DNA of 53,097 nt, from positions 1-53,097 of the forward strand of contig CAYHHE010000007.1 of assembly GCA_964356295.1 (NCBI GenBank), in the 5' to 3' direction. The notes below the pieces were generated by a model that worked only from the letters and a program-made list of their open reading frames with translations, was not told the DNA's origin and did not search any database. Both the position numbers and the translations under genes were made by a program. The DNA comes from CAVQGZ01 sp964356295. GTDB lineage: Bacteria; Actinomycetota; Actinomycetes; Jiangellales; Jiangellaceae. Below are positions 15,893-23,636 of the stretch, piece after piece (within the stretch, counting starts at the first letter, position 1; the number at the start of each line of letters is the position of its first letter).

Positions 15893-17500
15893 TCAGCGTG
15901 GGGCCTGGCCCTGCCGGAGCAGCCCGAAGGTCAGGCCGTCCACCAGCGCCTCCCACGAGGCCTCCACGATGTTGGCGCCCACCCCCACGGTGTTCCAGGT
16001 GGACTGCCCGTCCGTGGTCGTGATCAGCACCCGGGTGATCGCGTCCGTGCCGTGCTCGGCGTCGAGGATCCGCACCTTGAAGTCCACGAGCTCGAGCTTG
16101 GCGAGCTCGGGGTAGAGCTGGCCGATGGCCTGGCGCAGGGCCTGGTCGAGAGCATTCACCGGGCCGTTGCCCTCGCCCACCGCCACGACCCGCTCTCCGC
16201 CGGCGCGCAGCTTGACGGTCGCCTCGGACGGCGCCTCCCCGGACGGGCTGGACTCGGTGATCGCCCGCCACGACTCGACCTCGAAGAAGCTCGGACGCAG
16301 GCCCTCGACCTCCTCGCGCAGCAGCAGCTCGAAGCTGGCGTCGGCAGCCTCGAAGGTGTAGCCCTGCGCCTCGAGCACCTTCACGCGCTCGGTGATCGAG
16401 GTGAGCAGGGCCCGTTCGGTCGACAGGTCGTACCCGAGCTCACGTCCCTTGAGCTCGATGGATGCGCGTCCTGCCATGTCCGAGACCAGCATCCGCATGT
16501 CGTTGCCCACCTCGGCCGGGTCGGCGTGCTGGTAGAGCATCGGGTCGACCTTGACGGCGCTGGCGTGCAGCCCGGCCTTGTGCGCGAAGGCACTCATGCC
16601 GACGTAGGGCTGGCGCGGGTAGGGCGGGATGTTCGTGATCTCGGCGACGGCGTGCGCGATCCGGGTCGCCTCGGTCAGCGCGTCATCCGGAAGCAGGGAT
16701 CTGCCCCTCTTGAGCTGGAGGTCGGCCACCACGGTGACCAGGTCGGCGTTGCCGGTGCGCTCCCCGTAGCCGTTGAGGGTTCCCTGCACGTGGGTGGCAC
16801 CGACGTCGACCGCGGCCAGCGTGTTGGCCACCGCGCAGCCGGTGTCGTTGTGGCAGTGGATCCCCACCCGGAGCCCGGTTCGCTCGACCACGTCGGCGAC
16901 CACGCGGGTCACGTCGTCGGGCAGCATCCCGCCGTTGGTGTCACACAGCACCGCGACGTCCGCACCGGCATCAGCCGCGGCGCGCAGCACGTCCAGGGCG
17001 TAGCCGGGGTCGCAGCGGTAACCGTCGAAGAAGTGCTCGGCGTCGAGGAACACCCGTCGTCCGTGGCTGACCAGGTGAGCGACGGTGTCGGCGACCATCG
17101 CGAGGTTCTCCTCGCGGGAGGTGCGCAGGGCGTGCTCGACGTGGCGTTCGTGGCTCTTGGCCACCAGCGTGACAACCGAGGTCTGGGCATCCAGCAGGGC
17201 CTGGACCAGTGGGTCGTCCCCCACGGCGACGCCGGCGCGGCGGGTGGCGCCGAAGGCGGCCAGCGTCGCGTTGCGCAGGTCGAGCTCCTCGCGCGCACGG
17301 CGGAAGAACTCGGTGTCCTTCGGGTTGGCGCCGGGCCATCCGCCCTCGATGAAGCCGACCCCGAGGTCGTCGAGATGACTGGCGATGCTCAGCTTGTCCT
17401 GCACCGACAGGGTGAGCCCCTCCTGCTGGGCTCCGTCCCGAAGGGTGGTGTCGTAGACGTGAAACGCGTCCGTCGACGCGGTGGTGCTCGACGCGGTCAT
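15893..17500 (-). CDS. cimA: Citramalate synthase CimA
   Basis: A 535-residue enzyme of the LeuA/homocitrate-synthase family that condenses acetyl-CoA with pyruvate to (R)-citramalate, giving isoleucine without threonine. The N-terminal TIM barrel begins VYDTTLRDGAQQEGLTLS, with GVGFIEGGWPGANPKD (the citramalate-type GWPG), FLDAEHFFDGY, GIHCHNDTGCAVANTLAA (metal-binding HCHND) and GTLNGYGERTGNA. The region after about residue 400 is the leucine/isoleucine-responsive regulatory domain. ATG 17500 is preceded by GGAGG. The product is processed by LeuCD and LeuB, both encoded here. Upstream lies a leader peptide with two Ile codons and a terminator, suggesting attenuation. 2-Isopropylmalate synthase is excluded by the GGWPGANPKDTEFF segment. 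Confidence 0.93.
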   Translation of the reverse strand: MTASSTTASTDAFHVYDTTLRDGAQQEGLTLSVQDKLSIASHLDDLGVGFIEGGWPGANPKDTEFFRRAREELDLRNATLAAFGATRRAGVAVGDDPLVQALLDAQTSVVTLVAKSHERHVEHALRTSREENLAMVADTVAHLVSHGRRVFLDAEHFFDGYRCDPGYALDVLRAAADAGADVAVLCDTNGGMLPDDVTRVVADVVERTGLRVGIHCHNDTGCAVANTLAAVDVGATHVQGTLNGYGERTGNADLVTVVADLQLKRGRSLLPDDALTEATRIAHAVAEITNIPPYPRQPYVGMSAFAHKAGLHASAVKVDPMLYQHADPAEVGNDMRMLVSDMAGRASIELKGRELGYDLSTERALLTSITERVKVLEAQGYTFEAADASFELLLREEVEGLRPSFFEVESWRAITESSPSGEAPSEATVKLRAGGERVVAVGEGNGPVNALDQALRQAIGQLYPELAKLELVDFKVRILDAEHGTDAITRVLITTTDGQSTWNTVGVGANIVEASWEALVDGLTFGLLRQGQAPR

Positions 17501-17514
17501 TGGTGTCCTCCACG

Positions 17515-17544
17515 AAAAAGACCCTTCGCCAGGTGCGAAGGGTC
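17515..17544 (-). terminator. Intrinsic terminator (attenuator) in the cimA leader
   Basis: On the minus strand, GACCCTTCGC and GCGAAGGGTC form a perfect 10-bp stem with loop ACCTG, followed at once by TTTTT. It lies 14 bases before the cimA start codon and directly after another hairpin, the position of an attenuator rather than of a gene-end terminator. Confidence 0.8.
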
Positions 17545-17581
17545 GGCGCGTTCGGTGCGGTGCTAGCCCGCCGAACGCGCC
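17545..17581 (-). promoter_or_regulatory. Hairpin abutting the cimA attenuator
   Basis: Perfect 11-bp arms (GGCGCGTTCGG and CCGAACGCGCC) around a 15-base loop that contains the stop codon of the leader peptide. The 5' arm overlaps leader codons 5-8, so a ribosome on the leader would affect folding. A weak alternative pairing between CGAA of the 3' arm and TTCG of the terminator stem is possible; a strong antiterminator is not evident. Confidence 0.7.
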
Positions 17582-17595
17582 CCTGTAATGATCAT
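17563..17595 (-). CDS. Putative cimA leader peptide MIITGARSAG
   Basis: A 10-codon open frame between the TTC38-like gene and cimA. It begins ATG ATC ATT, placing two isoleucine codons directly after the start, and stops inside the loop of the hairpin at 17545-17581. A GGGAAG lies four bases before the ATG. Its position ahead of a T-tailed hairpin and an isoleucine-pathway gene fits ribosome-mediated attenuation responding to charged tRNA-Ile. Only two control codons is few, so the call is tentative. Confidence 0.55.
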   Translation of the reverse strand: MIITGARSAG

Positions 17596-17626
17596 CGTGC
17601 TTCCCATCGGTACACAGGGTGCCACA

Positions 17627-18910
17627 TCATCGACCGGTCGCGCTGGACAAGGCCTGCGCGTCCCAGCGGTTGGGGCGCCGCTCGATGCGCTCGGCGAGCA
17701 CCTGAACCGCCAGCTCCATCCGCCCGCCCGCCAGCGCGGCCGCGACGAGGACGTCCTCGACGACCTCCCGCTGCGCACGCGACCCACCCCAGCGGTACAT
17801 CGCGGTGCGCAGCGCCGCAAGGCCGTCCGCGGCTGCCGGGTTGTCGCCGGCCAGCCAGGACGCCAAGGCGCTCGCCAGCGGCGGCAGCAGCTCGGCGATC
17901 CCCGGGCCGGCCGAACCGCGGGCCCGCTCGGCGAGCGCCAGGAGGTCGTCGTGTCGACGCTGCACCGCAAGACCCACGGCGGCGTGGAAACCCAGGTACA
18001 TGCTTGCCGGGTCGTCCAGCCAGGACGGGGGCACCGCGCCTCCACGGCCCTGCGTGGGGTCCTCGTCGGCTGGGACGACTGCGCACAGCCGGCACCGCAT
18101 GAGCAGCGTGCCGGTGTCGACCACCTGCCGGAAGGGGTCCTCCCCGGGCCCTCCCAGGGCCGTCAGTCGCGCCAGCACGTCGTCCACCTGACCCAGGGCA
18201 AGCGCGTGCAGTGCGGCGTGCCAGGCCAGGTGGTGGACGTAGTCCCCGCGGGGGTCCATCGCAGTGCGGAAGCGGTCCAGCCAGACCAGGCCGTCGGTGT
18301 GCTCAGCACTCTCGTACGCCACGTGCGAGCGCAGGTGCGCAGCAGTCACCGAGGTGGGCTGCGTAGCCAGCGCCTGCTCGGCCATCCGCCCTGCGGAGTC
18401 GAGATCTCCCCGTTCCTGCGCGACGAAACCGATCATGCACAGCAGGTAGGGGTGGTCGCCGAGCAGGCGGCGGCTGGGCTCGTACACCGCCAGCACCTCG
18501 TCGTGGACGTCGGTACGGCAGGACCGTTCGACGATGGTCCCGGCCAACCCGACACCGAGCAGGTCCCGCGGATGAGCGCGGGCGTGGGCGACTCCCGCGT
18601 CATGTGCTGCTGCCATGCCGCGTCGCACCAGCAGGTCGACGAAGCCGACGAGCGACTGCTCGAACGGCGTCGCCGGCCGTTCGGCCACCAGCCGACAGGC
18701 CGTCGCGAGTGCCTGACGGCCCTGCTCCGAGGGGTCGGCCAGGCCCACGACGGCGTGGGCGAGCGCGAAGGTGGGGTCGGCGGCCACGGCCGCCCGAGCG
18801 GCCTCGACGACGCCGCCGTCGTGGCGTAGTCGCCGGTCGATCGCGTCGTCGAGGAGCAGGACGGACTGCGCGGACCCCGAGACCGCGTTGCCGAAGGCGT
18901 CGCGTGGCAC
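17627..18910 (-). CDS. TTC38-like tetratricopeptide repeat protein
   Basis: A 427-residue, largely alpha-helical protein resembling the tetratricopeptide repeat protein 38 family: an N-terminal 'SAQSVLLLDDAIDRRL' helix, AADPTFALAHAVVGL, a central RRLLGDHPYLLCMIGFVAQERGDL, then AAHLRSHVAYESAEHTDGLVWLDRF and VHHLAWHAALHALALG, all in the order seen in that family. There is no signal peptide or catalytic motif. The start is GTG 18910, which follows the ilvE stop by 2 bases; the frame is open much further upstream only across ilvE. The position between ilvE and cimA suggests cotranscription with branched-chain genes, but no function in that pathway is known. Confidence 0.75.
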   Translation of the reverse strand: MPRDAFGNAVSGSAQSVLLLDDAIDRRLRHDGGVVEAARAAVAADPTFALAHAVVGLADPSEQGRQALATACRLVAERPATPFEQSLVGFVDLLVRRGMAAAHDAGVAHARAHPRDLLGVGLAGTIVERSCRTDVHDEVLAVYEPSRRLLGDHPYLLCMIGFVAQERGDLDSAGRMAEQALATQPTSVTAAHLRSHVAYESAEHTDGLVWLDRFRTAMDPRGDYVHHLAWHAALHALALGQVDDVLARLTALGGPGEDPFRQVVDTGTLLMRCRLCAVVPADEDPTQGRGGAVPPSWLDDPASMYLGFHAAVGLAVQRRHDDLLALAERARGSAGPGIAELLPPLASALASWLAGDNPAAADGLAALRTAMYRWGGSRAQREVVEDVLVAAALAGGRMELAVQVLAERIERRPNRWDAQALSSATGR

Positions 18911-18912
18911 CC

Positions 18913-19998
18913 TCAGCAGATCCGGTGCATCCAGACGTGGCGGTCGGCGACCCGCCCGTACTGCAGGTCGACCAGCGCGCTGCGGATGCCCAGGGTGACC
19001 GGTCCCGGCTTGCCCTGCGAGATCACGACCTCCCCACCGTCCCAGGCGAGCCTGGCAACGGGAGTCACCACCGCGGCCGTCCCGCAGGCGAACACCTCGC
19101 GGATCTCCCCGGAGGCCGCTGCTTCGCGCCACTCGTCGATGGAGACCTTGCGCTCCACCACGTCCAACCCCTGCTCGGCGGCCAGGGTGAGGATCGACGA
19201 GCGGGTGATGCCCTCGAGGATGGTCCCGGTCAACGCGGGTGTGACCAGCGTGCCGTCCGCGTGCACGAAGAAGAGGTTCATCCCCCCGAGCTCCTCGACC
19301 CAGGTGCGCTCGACGGCGTCGAGGAACACGACCTGCTGGCACCCGTGCTCGGCCGCCTGCTGCTGAGCGCACAGGCTGGCGGCGTAGTTTCCGGCGCACT
19401 TGGCCGCGCCGGTACCGCCCGGGGCGGCACGCGAGTAGTCCGTCGACAGCCAGATCGACACGCCGGCGACCCCGGTGGCGAAGTACGGCCCTGCGGGAGA
19501 GGCGATGAGGCAGAAGGTGACCTCGTGGGCCGGTCGGACCCCGAGGAACGCCTCGGAGGCGAACATGAACGGACGCAGGTACAGGCTTGTCTCGGGGGCA
19601 TCGGGAACCCATGCCTGGTCGGCCGACACCAGCGCGTCGATGGCAGCGACGAAGTCCTGCACCTCGAGCAGCGGCAGGGCGAGGCGGCGCGCGCTGGCCT
19701 GGAACCGAGCCGCGTTGGCCTGCGGGCGGAACGCCCAGACCGACCCGTCGGCGTGCCGGTAGGCCTTGAGCCCCTCGAAGATCGCCTGGGCGTAGTGCAG
19801 GACCGCGGCGGCCGGTTCGAGCGACAGCGGCGCATAGGCGCGCAGCTCGGCGTCGTGCCATCCCCTGTCTGCCGTCCAGATGGCTGTGACCATGTGGTCG
19901 GTGAACCGCGTGCCGAAGCCCGGGTTGGCCAGCACCGCTGCACGCTCGCTCGCTTCGGTGGGCGTGGCCGGCTGGTGGGCGAAGGTGAGCGTAGTCAT
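18913..19998 (-). CDS. ilvE: Branched-chain amino acid aminotransferase
   Basis: A 361-residue class IV PLP aminotransferase that performs the last step of Ile, Leu and Val synthesis with glutamate as amino donor. Key features: VLHYAQAIFEGLKAYRHADG near 68, YLRPFMFASE near 143, the PLP lysine in GTGAAKCAGNYAAS near 200, WVEELGGMNLFFV near 235, LEGITRSSIL near 265 and the phosphate-binding CGTAAVVTPV near 315. ATG 19998 overlaps the leuB stop as ATGA, so the genes are translationally coupled. Length matches the larger actinobacterial/eukaryotic-type BCAT. Confidence 0.96.
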   Translation of the reverse strand: MTTLTFAHQPATPTEASERAAVLANPGFGTRFTDHMVTAIWTADRGWHDAELRAYAPLSLEPAAAVLHYAQAIFEGLKAYRHADGSVWAFRPQANAARFQASARRLALPLLEVQDFVAAIDALVSADQAWVPDAPETSLYLRPFMFASEAFLGVRPAHEVTFCLIASPAGPYFATGVAGVSIWLSTDYSRAAPGGTGAAKCAGNYAASLCAQQQAAEHGCQQVVFLDAVERTWVEELGGMNLFFVHADGTLVTPALTGTILEGITRSSILTLAAEQGLDVVERKVSIDEWREAAASGEIREVFACGTAAVVTPVARLAWDGGEVVISQGKPGPVTLGIRSALVDLQYGRVADRHVWMHRIC

Positions 19999-21062
19999 GC
20001 GGGCTCCCGTTCCAGGATGGCAGTGCGAGCCACCGTCTCGGCGATGGCCTCGCCGATCTCCTCGGTCCGGCGGACGACGCCCGCCCGCTCGGCCAGGTCA
20101 GCCGCGACGGCGCGCTCGACGGCCGCGGCTTGAGCGCGGTACCCGAGGTGGTCCAGCAGCATCCCTGCGGACAGGATGGCCGCGGTCGGGTCGGCCCTCC
20201 CCTGCCCGGCGATGTCGGGAGCCGAACCGTGCACCGGCTCGAACATGGACGGGAACGTCCCGTCGGGGTTGATGTTGCCGCTGGCAGCCAGGCCGATCCC
20301 GCCGGTGACGGCAGCGGCCAGGTCGGTGATGATGTCGCCGAAGAGGTTGTCGGTGACGATGACGTCGAAGCGTCCCGGGTCCTGCACCAGGAAGATCGTC
20401 GCGGCGTCCACGTGCAGGTAGTCGACGCCGACCTCGGGGAAGTCGCCGGACACCTGCTCCACGATGCGGCGCCACAGGTGCCCGGCGTGGACCAGGACGT
20501 TGTGCTTGTGCACGAGCGTCAGCTTGTGCGCCGGGCGGGAGGCGGCCCGCCGGAAGGCGTCGCGGACCACGCGTTCGACGCCGAAGGCGGTGTTGACGCT
20601 GACCTCGGTGGCGATCTCCTGCGGGGTCCCGACCCGGACGGCTCCCCCGTTGCCGACGTAGAGACCCTCGGTTCCCTCGCGGACGACGACGAAGTCGACC
20701 TCGCCAGGGTCGGCCAGTACCGAGGGCACTCCGGGGTAGAGCCGGGCCGGCCGAAGGTTGACGTAGTGGTCGAAGGAGAACCGCAGCCGCAGCAGGAGCC
20801 CCCGCTCGAGCACGCCGCTGGGGACACTGGGGTCACCCACGGCGCCGAGGAGGATCGCGTCGTGCCCGGCCAGCTCGTCCAGGACGGAGTCGGGGAGCGT
20901 CTGGCCAGTGGCGTGCCACCGCCGCGCGCCGAGGTCGAAGGTCGTGGTGTCCAGCCCGATCCCGCCCGTGGCCAGCGCGGCCTGCAGCACGCGCAGCGCC
21001 TGCGTGGTCACCTCCGGACCGATGCCATCCCCGGGAACAGCAGCCACCGACACCCTCGACAT
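19995..21062 (-). CDS. leuB: 3-isopropylmalate dehydrogenase
   Basis: A 355-residue NAD-dependent beta-decarboxylating dehydrogenase. It converts 3-isopropylmalate to 2-oxoisocaproate and, in the citramalate route, 3-methylmalate to 2-oxobutyrate. Family landmarks: AVPGDGIGPEVT at the N-terminus, LLRLRFSFDHYVNLRPARLYPG near 90, VVREGTEGLYVGNGG near 125, LVHKHNVL near 180, DVIVTDNLFGDIITDLAAAVTGGIGLAASGNINP near 230-265 and EPVHGSAPDIAGQG near 275 (NAD binding). It lies 94 bases after serA and is coupled to ilvE. Confidence 0.96.
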   Translation of the reverse strand: MSRVSVAAVPGDGIGPEVTTQALRVLQAALATGGIGLDTTTFDLGARRWHATGQTLPDSVLDELAGHDAILLGAVGDPSVPSGVLERGLLLRLRFSFDHYVNLRPARLYPGVPSVLADPGEVDFVVVREGTEGLYVGNGGAVRVGTPQEIATEVSVNTAFGVERVVRDAFRRAASRPAHKLTLVHKHNVLVHAGHLWRRIVEQVSGDFPEVGVDYLHVDAATIFLVQDPGRFDVIVTDNLFGDIITDLAAAVTGGIGLAASGNINPDGTFPSMFEPVHGSAPDIAGQGRADPTAAILSAGMLLDHLGYRAQAAAVERAVAADLAERAGVVRRTEEIGEAIAETVARTAILEREPA

Positions 21063-21156
21063 GGCCTGGCAGCGTAGTTGGGTCGCCCGGCGAGGCCGAC
21101 CCGCGCCTGGACGTGCCCGGCTGAGCCCGGGTCTGGCCGGGTCTGGCCGGGCGAGA

Positions 21157-22746
21157 TCAGTCGACGAGGTCGACCGCTCGACCGAAGTCGGCGCCGATCT
21201 CGTCCAGGATCCGCTGGAGCAGGTCCCCAGGGACCGCCGTGTCGACGGTCATGCCGACCAGCGCGTGCCCGCCCTTGGCGTCCCGGCTCACCTGCATGCC
21301 CGCGATGTTGACCGAGGCCTCGCCGAGGATCCGTCCGACGGTGCCGACCATCCCGGGCCGGTCGGCGTAGCGCAGGAACACCATGTGGTCGGCCGGCTGC
21401 ACCTCGATGTCGTAGCCGTCGACCTCGACCAGCTTCTCCATGTGCCGAGGACCGACCAGGGTGCCGGACACCGAGTGCACCCGCCCGTCGGGGAGAGTCC
21501 CCCGCACGGTGATGAGGTTGCGGTAGTCGGGGCTCTCCTCGTCGGTGACCAGGCGAACCTCGACGTCACGGTCGGCAGCGATCACCGGCGCGTTGACGTA
21601 GCTCACCGTCTCGGAGACCACGTCGGTGAACACGCCCTTGACCGCGGCCAGCTCGAGGATCTTGACGTCCTCGCCGGCGATCTCCCCGCGCACCTCGACG
21701 TCGATCTGGCAGGCCACCCCGGCTGCCAGCGCGGTGAAGATCCGTCCGAGCTTCTCCGCCAGCGGGATGCCCGGACGGACGTCCTCGGCGATCGGGCCGC
21801 CCTTGACGTTGACCGCGTCCGGCACCAGCTCGCCGGCCAGGGCGAGGCGAACCGAGCGCGCGACGGCCACGCCCGCCTTCTCCTGCGCCTCGGCGGTCGA
21901 AGCACCCAGGTGCGGGGTCACCACGACGTTGTCCAGCTCGAACAGCGGGGAGTCGGTGCACGGTTCGCGGGAGTAGACGTCCAGCCCCGCGGCGGCGACT
22001 CGACCCTCCTTCACCGCGGCGTAGAGCGCGGCTTCATCGACGATCCCGCCGCGGGCGGCGTTGACAAGGATGGCGCCGGGCTTGACCTCGGCGAGGACGT
22101 CCGCGCCGATCAGCCCGAGGGTCTCCGGTGTCTTGGGCAGGTGGACGCTGATCACGTCACTGGTGGCGAGCAGCTCGGGAAGGGAGACCAGCCGTACTCC
22201 CATCTGCGCCGCGCGCACCGCCGGGACGAAGGGGTCGTAGGCCACGATGTGCATCCCGAACGCCGAGAGCCGCTGAGCGACGAGGACCCCGATGCGGCCC
22301 AGGCCGACGATGCCGGCGGTCTTCTCGTAGAGCTCCACGCCGGAGAACTTGCTGCGCTTCCACTCCCCCGACTTCAGCGACTCGTTGGCAGCCGGGATGC
22401 GGCGAGCCGCCGCCAGGAGCAGTCCGATCGCCAGCTCGGCGGCGCTGACGATGTTCGACGTGGGCGCGTTCACCACCATGACACCGGCCTGGGTGGCTGC
22501 CTTGACGTCGACGTTGTCCAGCCCGACGCCCGCGCGGGCGATCACCTTCAGGTGGGGGGCCGCGGCGATGGCCTCGGCGTCCGCCCGGGTGGCGCTGCGC
22601 ACCAGCAGCGCGTTCGCGTCGCCTAGTGCCGTCAGGAGGTCACCCCGGTCGGTGCCGTCACAACGGCGGATCTCGAAGTCGGGGCCCAGCGCGTCCACGG
22701 TGGCGGGCGAGAGCTCTTCGGCGATCAGGACAATGGGCTTGTTCAC
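21157..22746 (-). CDS. serA: D-3-phosphoglycerate dehydrogenase
   Basis: The 529-residue long-form (mycobacterial type) enzyme catalyses the first step of serine synthesis. The catalytic domain has GLDNVDVKAATQAGVMVVNAP near 85, the Rossmann loop GLGRIGVLVAQRL near 145, RGGIVDEAAL (with the substrate Arg) near 235 and the catalytic-His segment TPHLGASTAEAQEKAG near 280. An intervening ASB domain (about 320-450) precedes a C-terminal ACT domain (MVFLRYADRPGMVGTVGRILGEASVNIAGMQV), the serine-feedback site. GTG 22746 has AAAGG nine bases upstream; the longer open frame overlaps the YdeI gene and was rejected. Confidence 0.96.
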   Translation of the reverse strand: MNKPIVLIAEELSPATVDALGPDFEIRRCDGTDRGDLLTALGDANALLVRSATRADAEAIAAAPHLKVIARAGVGLDNVDVKAATQAGVMVVNAPTSNIVSAAELAIGLLLAAARRIPAANESLKSGEWKRSKFSGVELYEKTAGIVGLGRIGVLVAQRLSAFGMHIVAYDPFVPAVRAAQMGVRLVSLPELLATSDVISVHLPKTPETLGLIGADVLAEVKPGAILVNAARGGIVDEAALYAAVKEGRVAAAGLDVYSREPCTDSPLFELDNVVVTPHLGASTAEAQEKAGVAVARSVRLALAGELVPDAVNVKGGPIAEDVRPGIPLAEKLGRIFTALAAGVACQIDVEVRGEIAGEDVKILELAAVKGVFTDVVSETVSYVNAPVIAADRDVEVRLVTDEESPDYRNLITVRGTLPDGRVHSVSGTLVGPRHMEKLVEVDGYDIEVQPADHMVFLRYADRPGMVGTVGRILGEASVNIAGMQVSRDAKGGHALVGMTVDTAVPGDLLQRILDEIGADFGRAVDLVD

Positions 22747-22766
22747 GGATGGCAGCCTTTCGCGCA

Positions 22767-22781
22767 CGCCCGATTCGGGCG
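22767..22781. promoter_or_regulatory. Perfect palindrome in the serA leader
   Basis: CGCCCGATTCGGGCG, 7-bp arms around a single T, 20 bases before the serA start codon. It could be an operator. As RNA it cannot form a hairpin with a one-base loop unless the inner pairs open. No regulator is suggested by the context. Confidence 0.25.
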
Positions 22782-22853
22782 GGACGGGGCAGGGATCAGG
22801 CACACCGCTGGGCCCGACTCCTGCATCGTAGCCAAGACGGCACAGGGCTGAGG

Positions 22854-23444
22854 TCAGGAGCCGGGGCGCTGGTTGCGGGCGGAACGCTCGACGGTGTCGG
22901 CGATCCGGCGTTGCCTGGTGGCCTCGGACTTGGCCAGGGCGATCTGGGTCAGGTACGCCTTGCGGACCGAGGCGGGGAAGGCCGCGAACCGAGCCTGGGC
23001 GTCCGGGTCGGCCGCCAGCGCCGCGGCCAGGTCGTCGGGGACCTCGAGCTTCTCCGGCCCGTCGATGACCGTCCAGGACCCGTCCTGCTTGGCCCGGTCG
23101 ATGACCGCGAGGCCGGGCGGCTGGACGCGGCCGACCGCCAGGAGGCGCTCGATGCGCTCCTTGTTCGGCTTGGACCACACGCTGCCCTTGCGGCGCGGCG
23201 AGATCCACAGCACCGACCGCCGCTCGTCCAGCGTCTTGATGACGGCGTCGATCCAGCCGAAGCACAGCAGCTCGTTGATGACGTGCTCGTAGTCGACGGC
23301 GTCGACGTCGAAGCCGGGACGGGACCGGACCAGCCACACACCGCCGGGTCGGGTGTGCTCGGCCGCCAGCCACTCCCGCAGGTCCGCCGCGCTGGTGACG
23401 GTCAGCATCGGCTTGCCCTCGGGGCCGTCCTCGAGCCTGGGCAT
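22854..23444 (-). CDS. YdeI/OmpD-associated family protein
   Basis: A 196-residue cytoplasmic protein recognisable by the family block ELLCFGWIDAVIKTLDERRSVLWISPRRKGSVWSKPNKERIERL at about residues 57-100 and the C-terminal AYLTQIALAKSEATRQRRIADTVE. The family has been linked to responses to antimicrobial peptides in Bacillus, but its biochemical role is unknown. ATG 23444 was taken; ATG at residue 13 is an alternative just before the conserved LTVTSAADLREWL. It lies between ilvC and serA with gaps of about 190 and 107 bases, so it may have its own promoter. Confidence 0.85.
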   Translation of the reverse strand: MPRLEDGPEGKPMLTVTSAADLREWLAAEHTRPGGVWLVRSRPGFDVDAVDYEHVINELLCFGWIDAVIKTLDERRSVLWISPRRKGSVWSKPNKERIERLLAVGRVQPPGLAVIDRAKQDGSWTVIDGPEKLEVPDDLAAALAADPDAQARFAAFPASVRKAYLTQIALAKSEATRQRRIADTVERSARNQRPGS

Positions 23445-23552
23445 GACCTCAGACTTCCATGGCCCGCGGCCAGGCGCTGAAGCTCGTCAGCGGCGCGCCG
23501 CGCGGACGGGCAGCCCCTCGGCCCCTCCCCGGAGCACCTTCGCACGGTGAAC

Positions 23553-23590
23553 GTTGGGTTTGCATGGCGCCCAACCCATGCGAACCCAAC
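23553..23590. terminator. Long hairpin between ilvC and the YdeI gene
   Basis: GTTGGGTTTGCATGG (23553-23567) and CCATGCGAACCCAAC (23576-23590) are 15-bp arms differing only at a T/C position that would form a G-U pair in RNA, around an 8-base loop. No T run follows on either strand, so it could be a transcript-end stabiliser, a weak terminator of ilvBNC or an intergenic repeat. The remainder of this 192-base gap shows nothing recognisable. Confidence 0.45.
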
Positions 23591-23636
23591 GCCAGCGTGC
23601 CAAACGTGATCATTGGGGGTCGTGGGCCGGGTGAGG

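Noticed and set aside
17627..19861. 744-codon frame extending the TTC38-like protein across ilvE
   Set aside because: The extension is an out-of-frame shadow of ilvE; family similarity starts at GTG 18910.
22747..22853. Riboswitch in the serA leader
   Set aside because: Only a 15-bp palindrome is visible; no conserved multi-helix junction or known riboswitch motif could be recognised.
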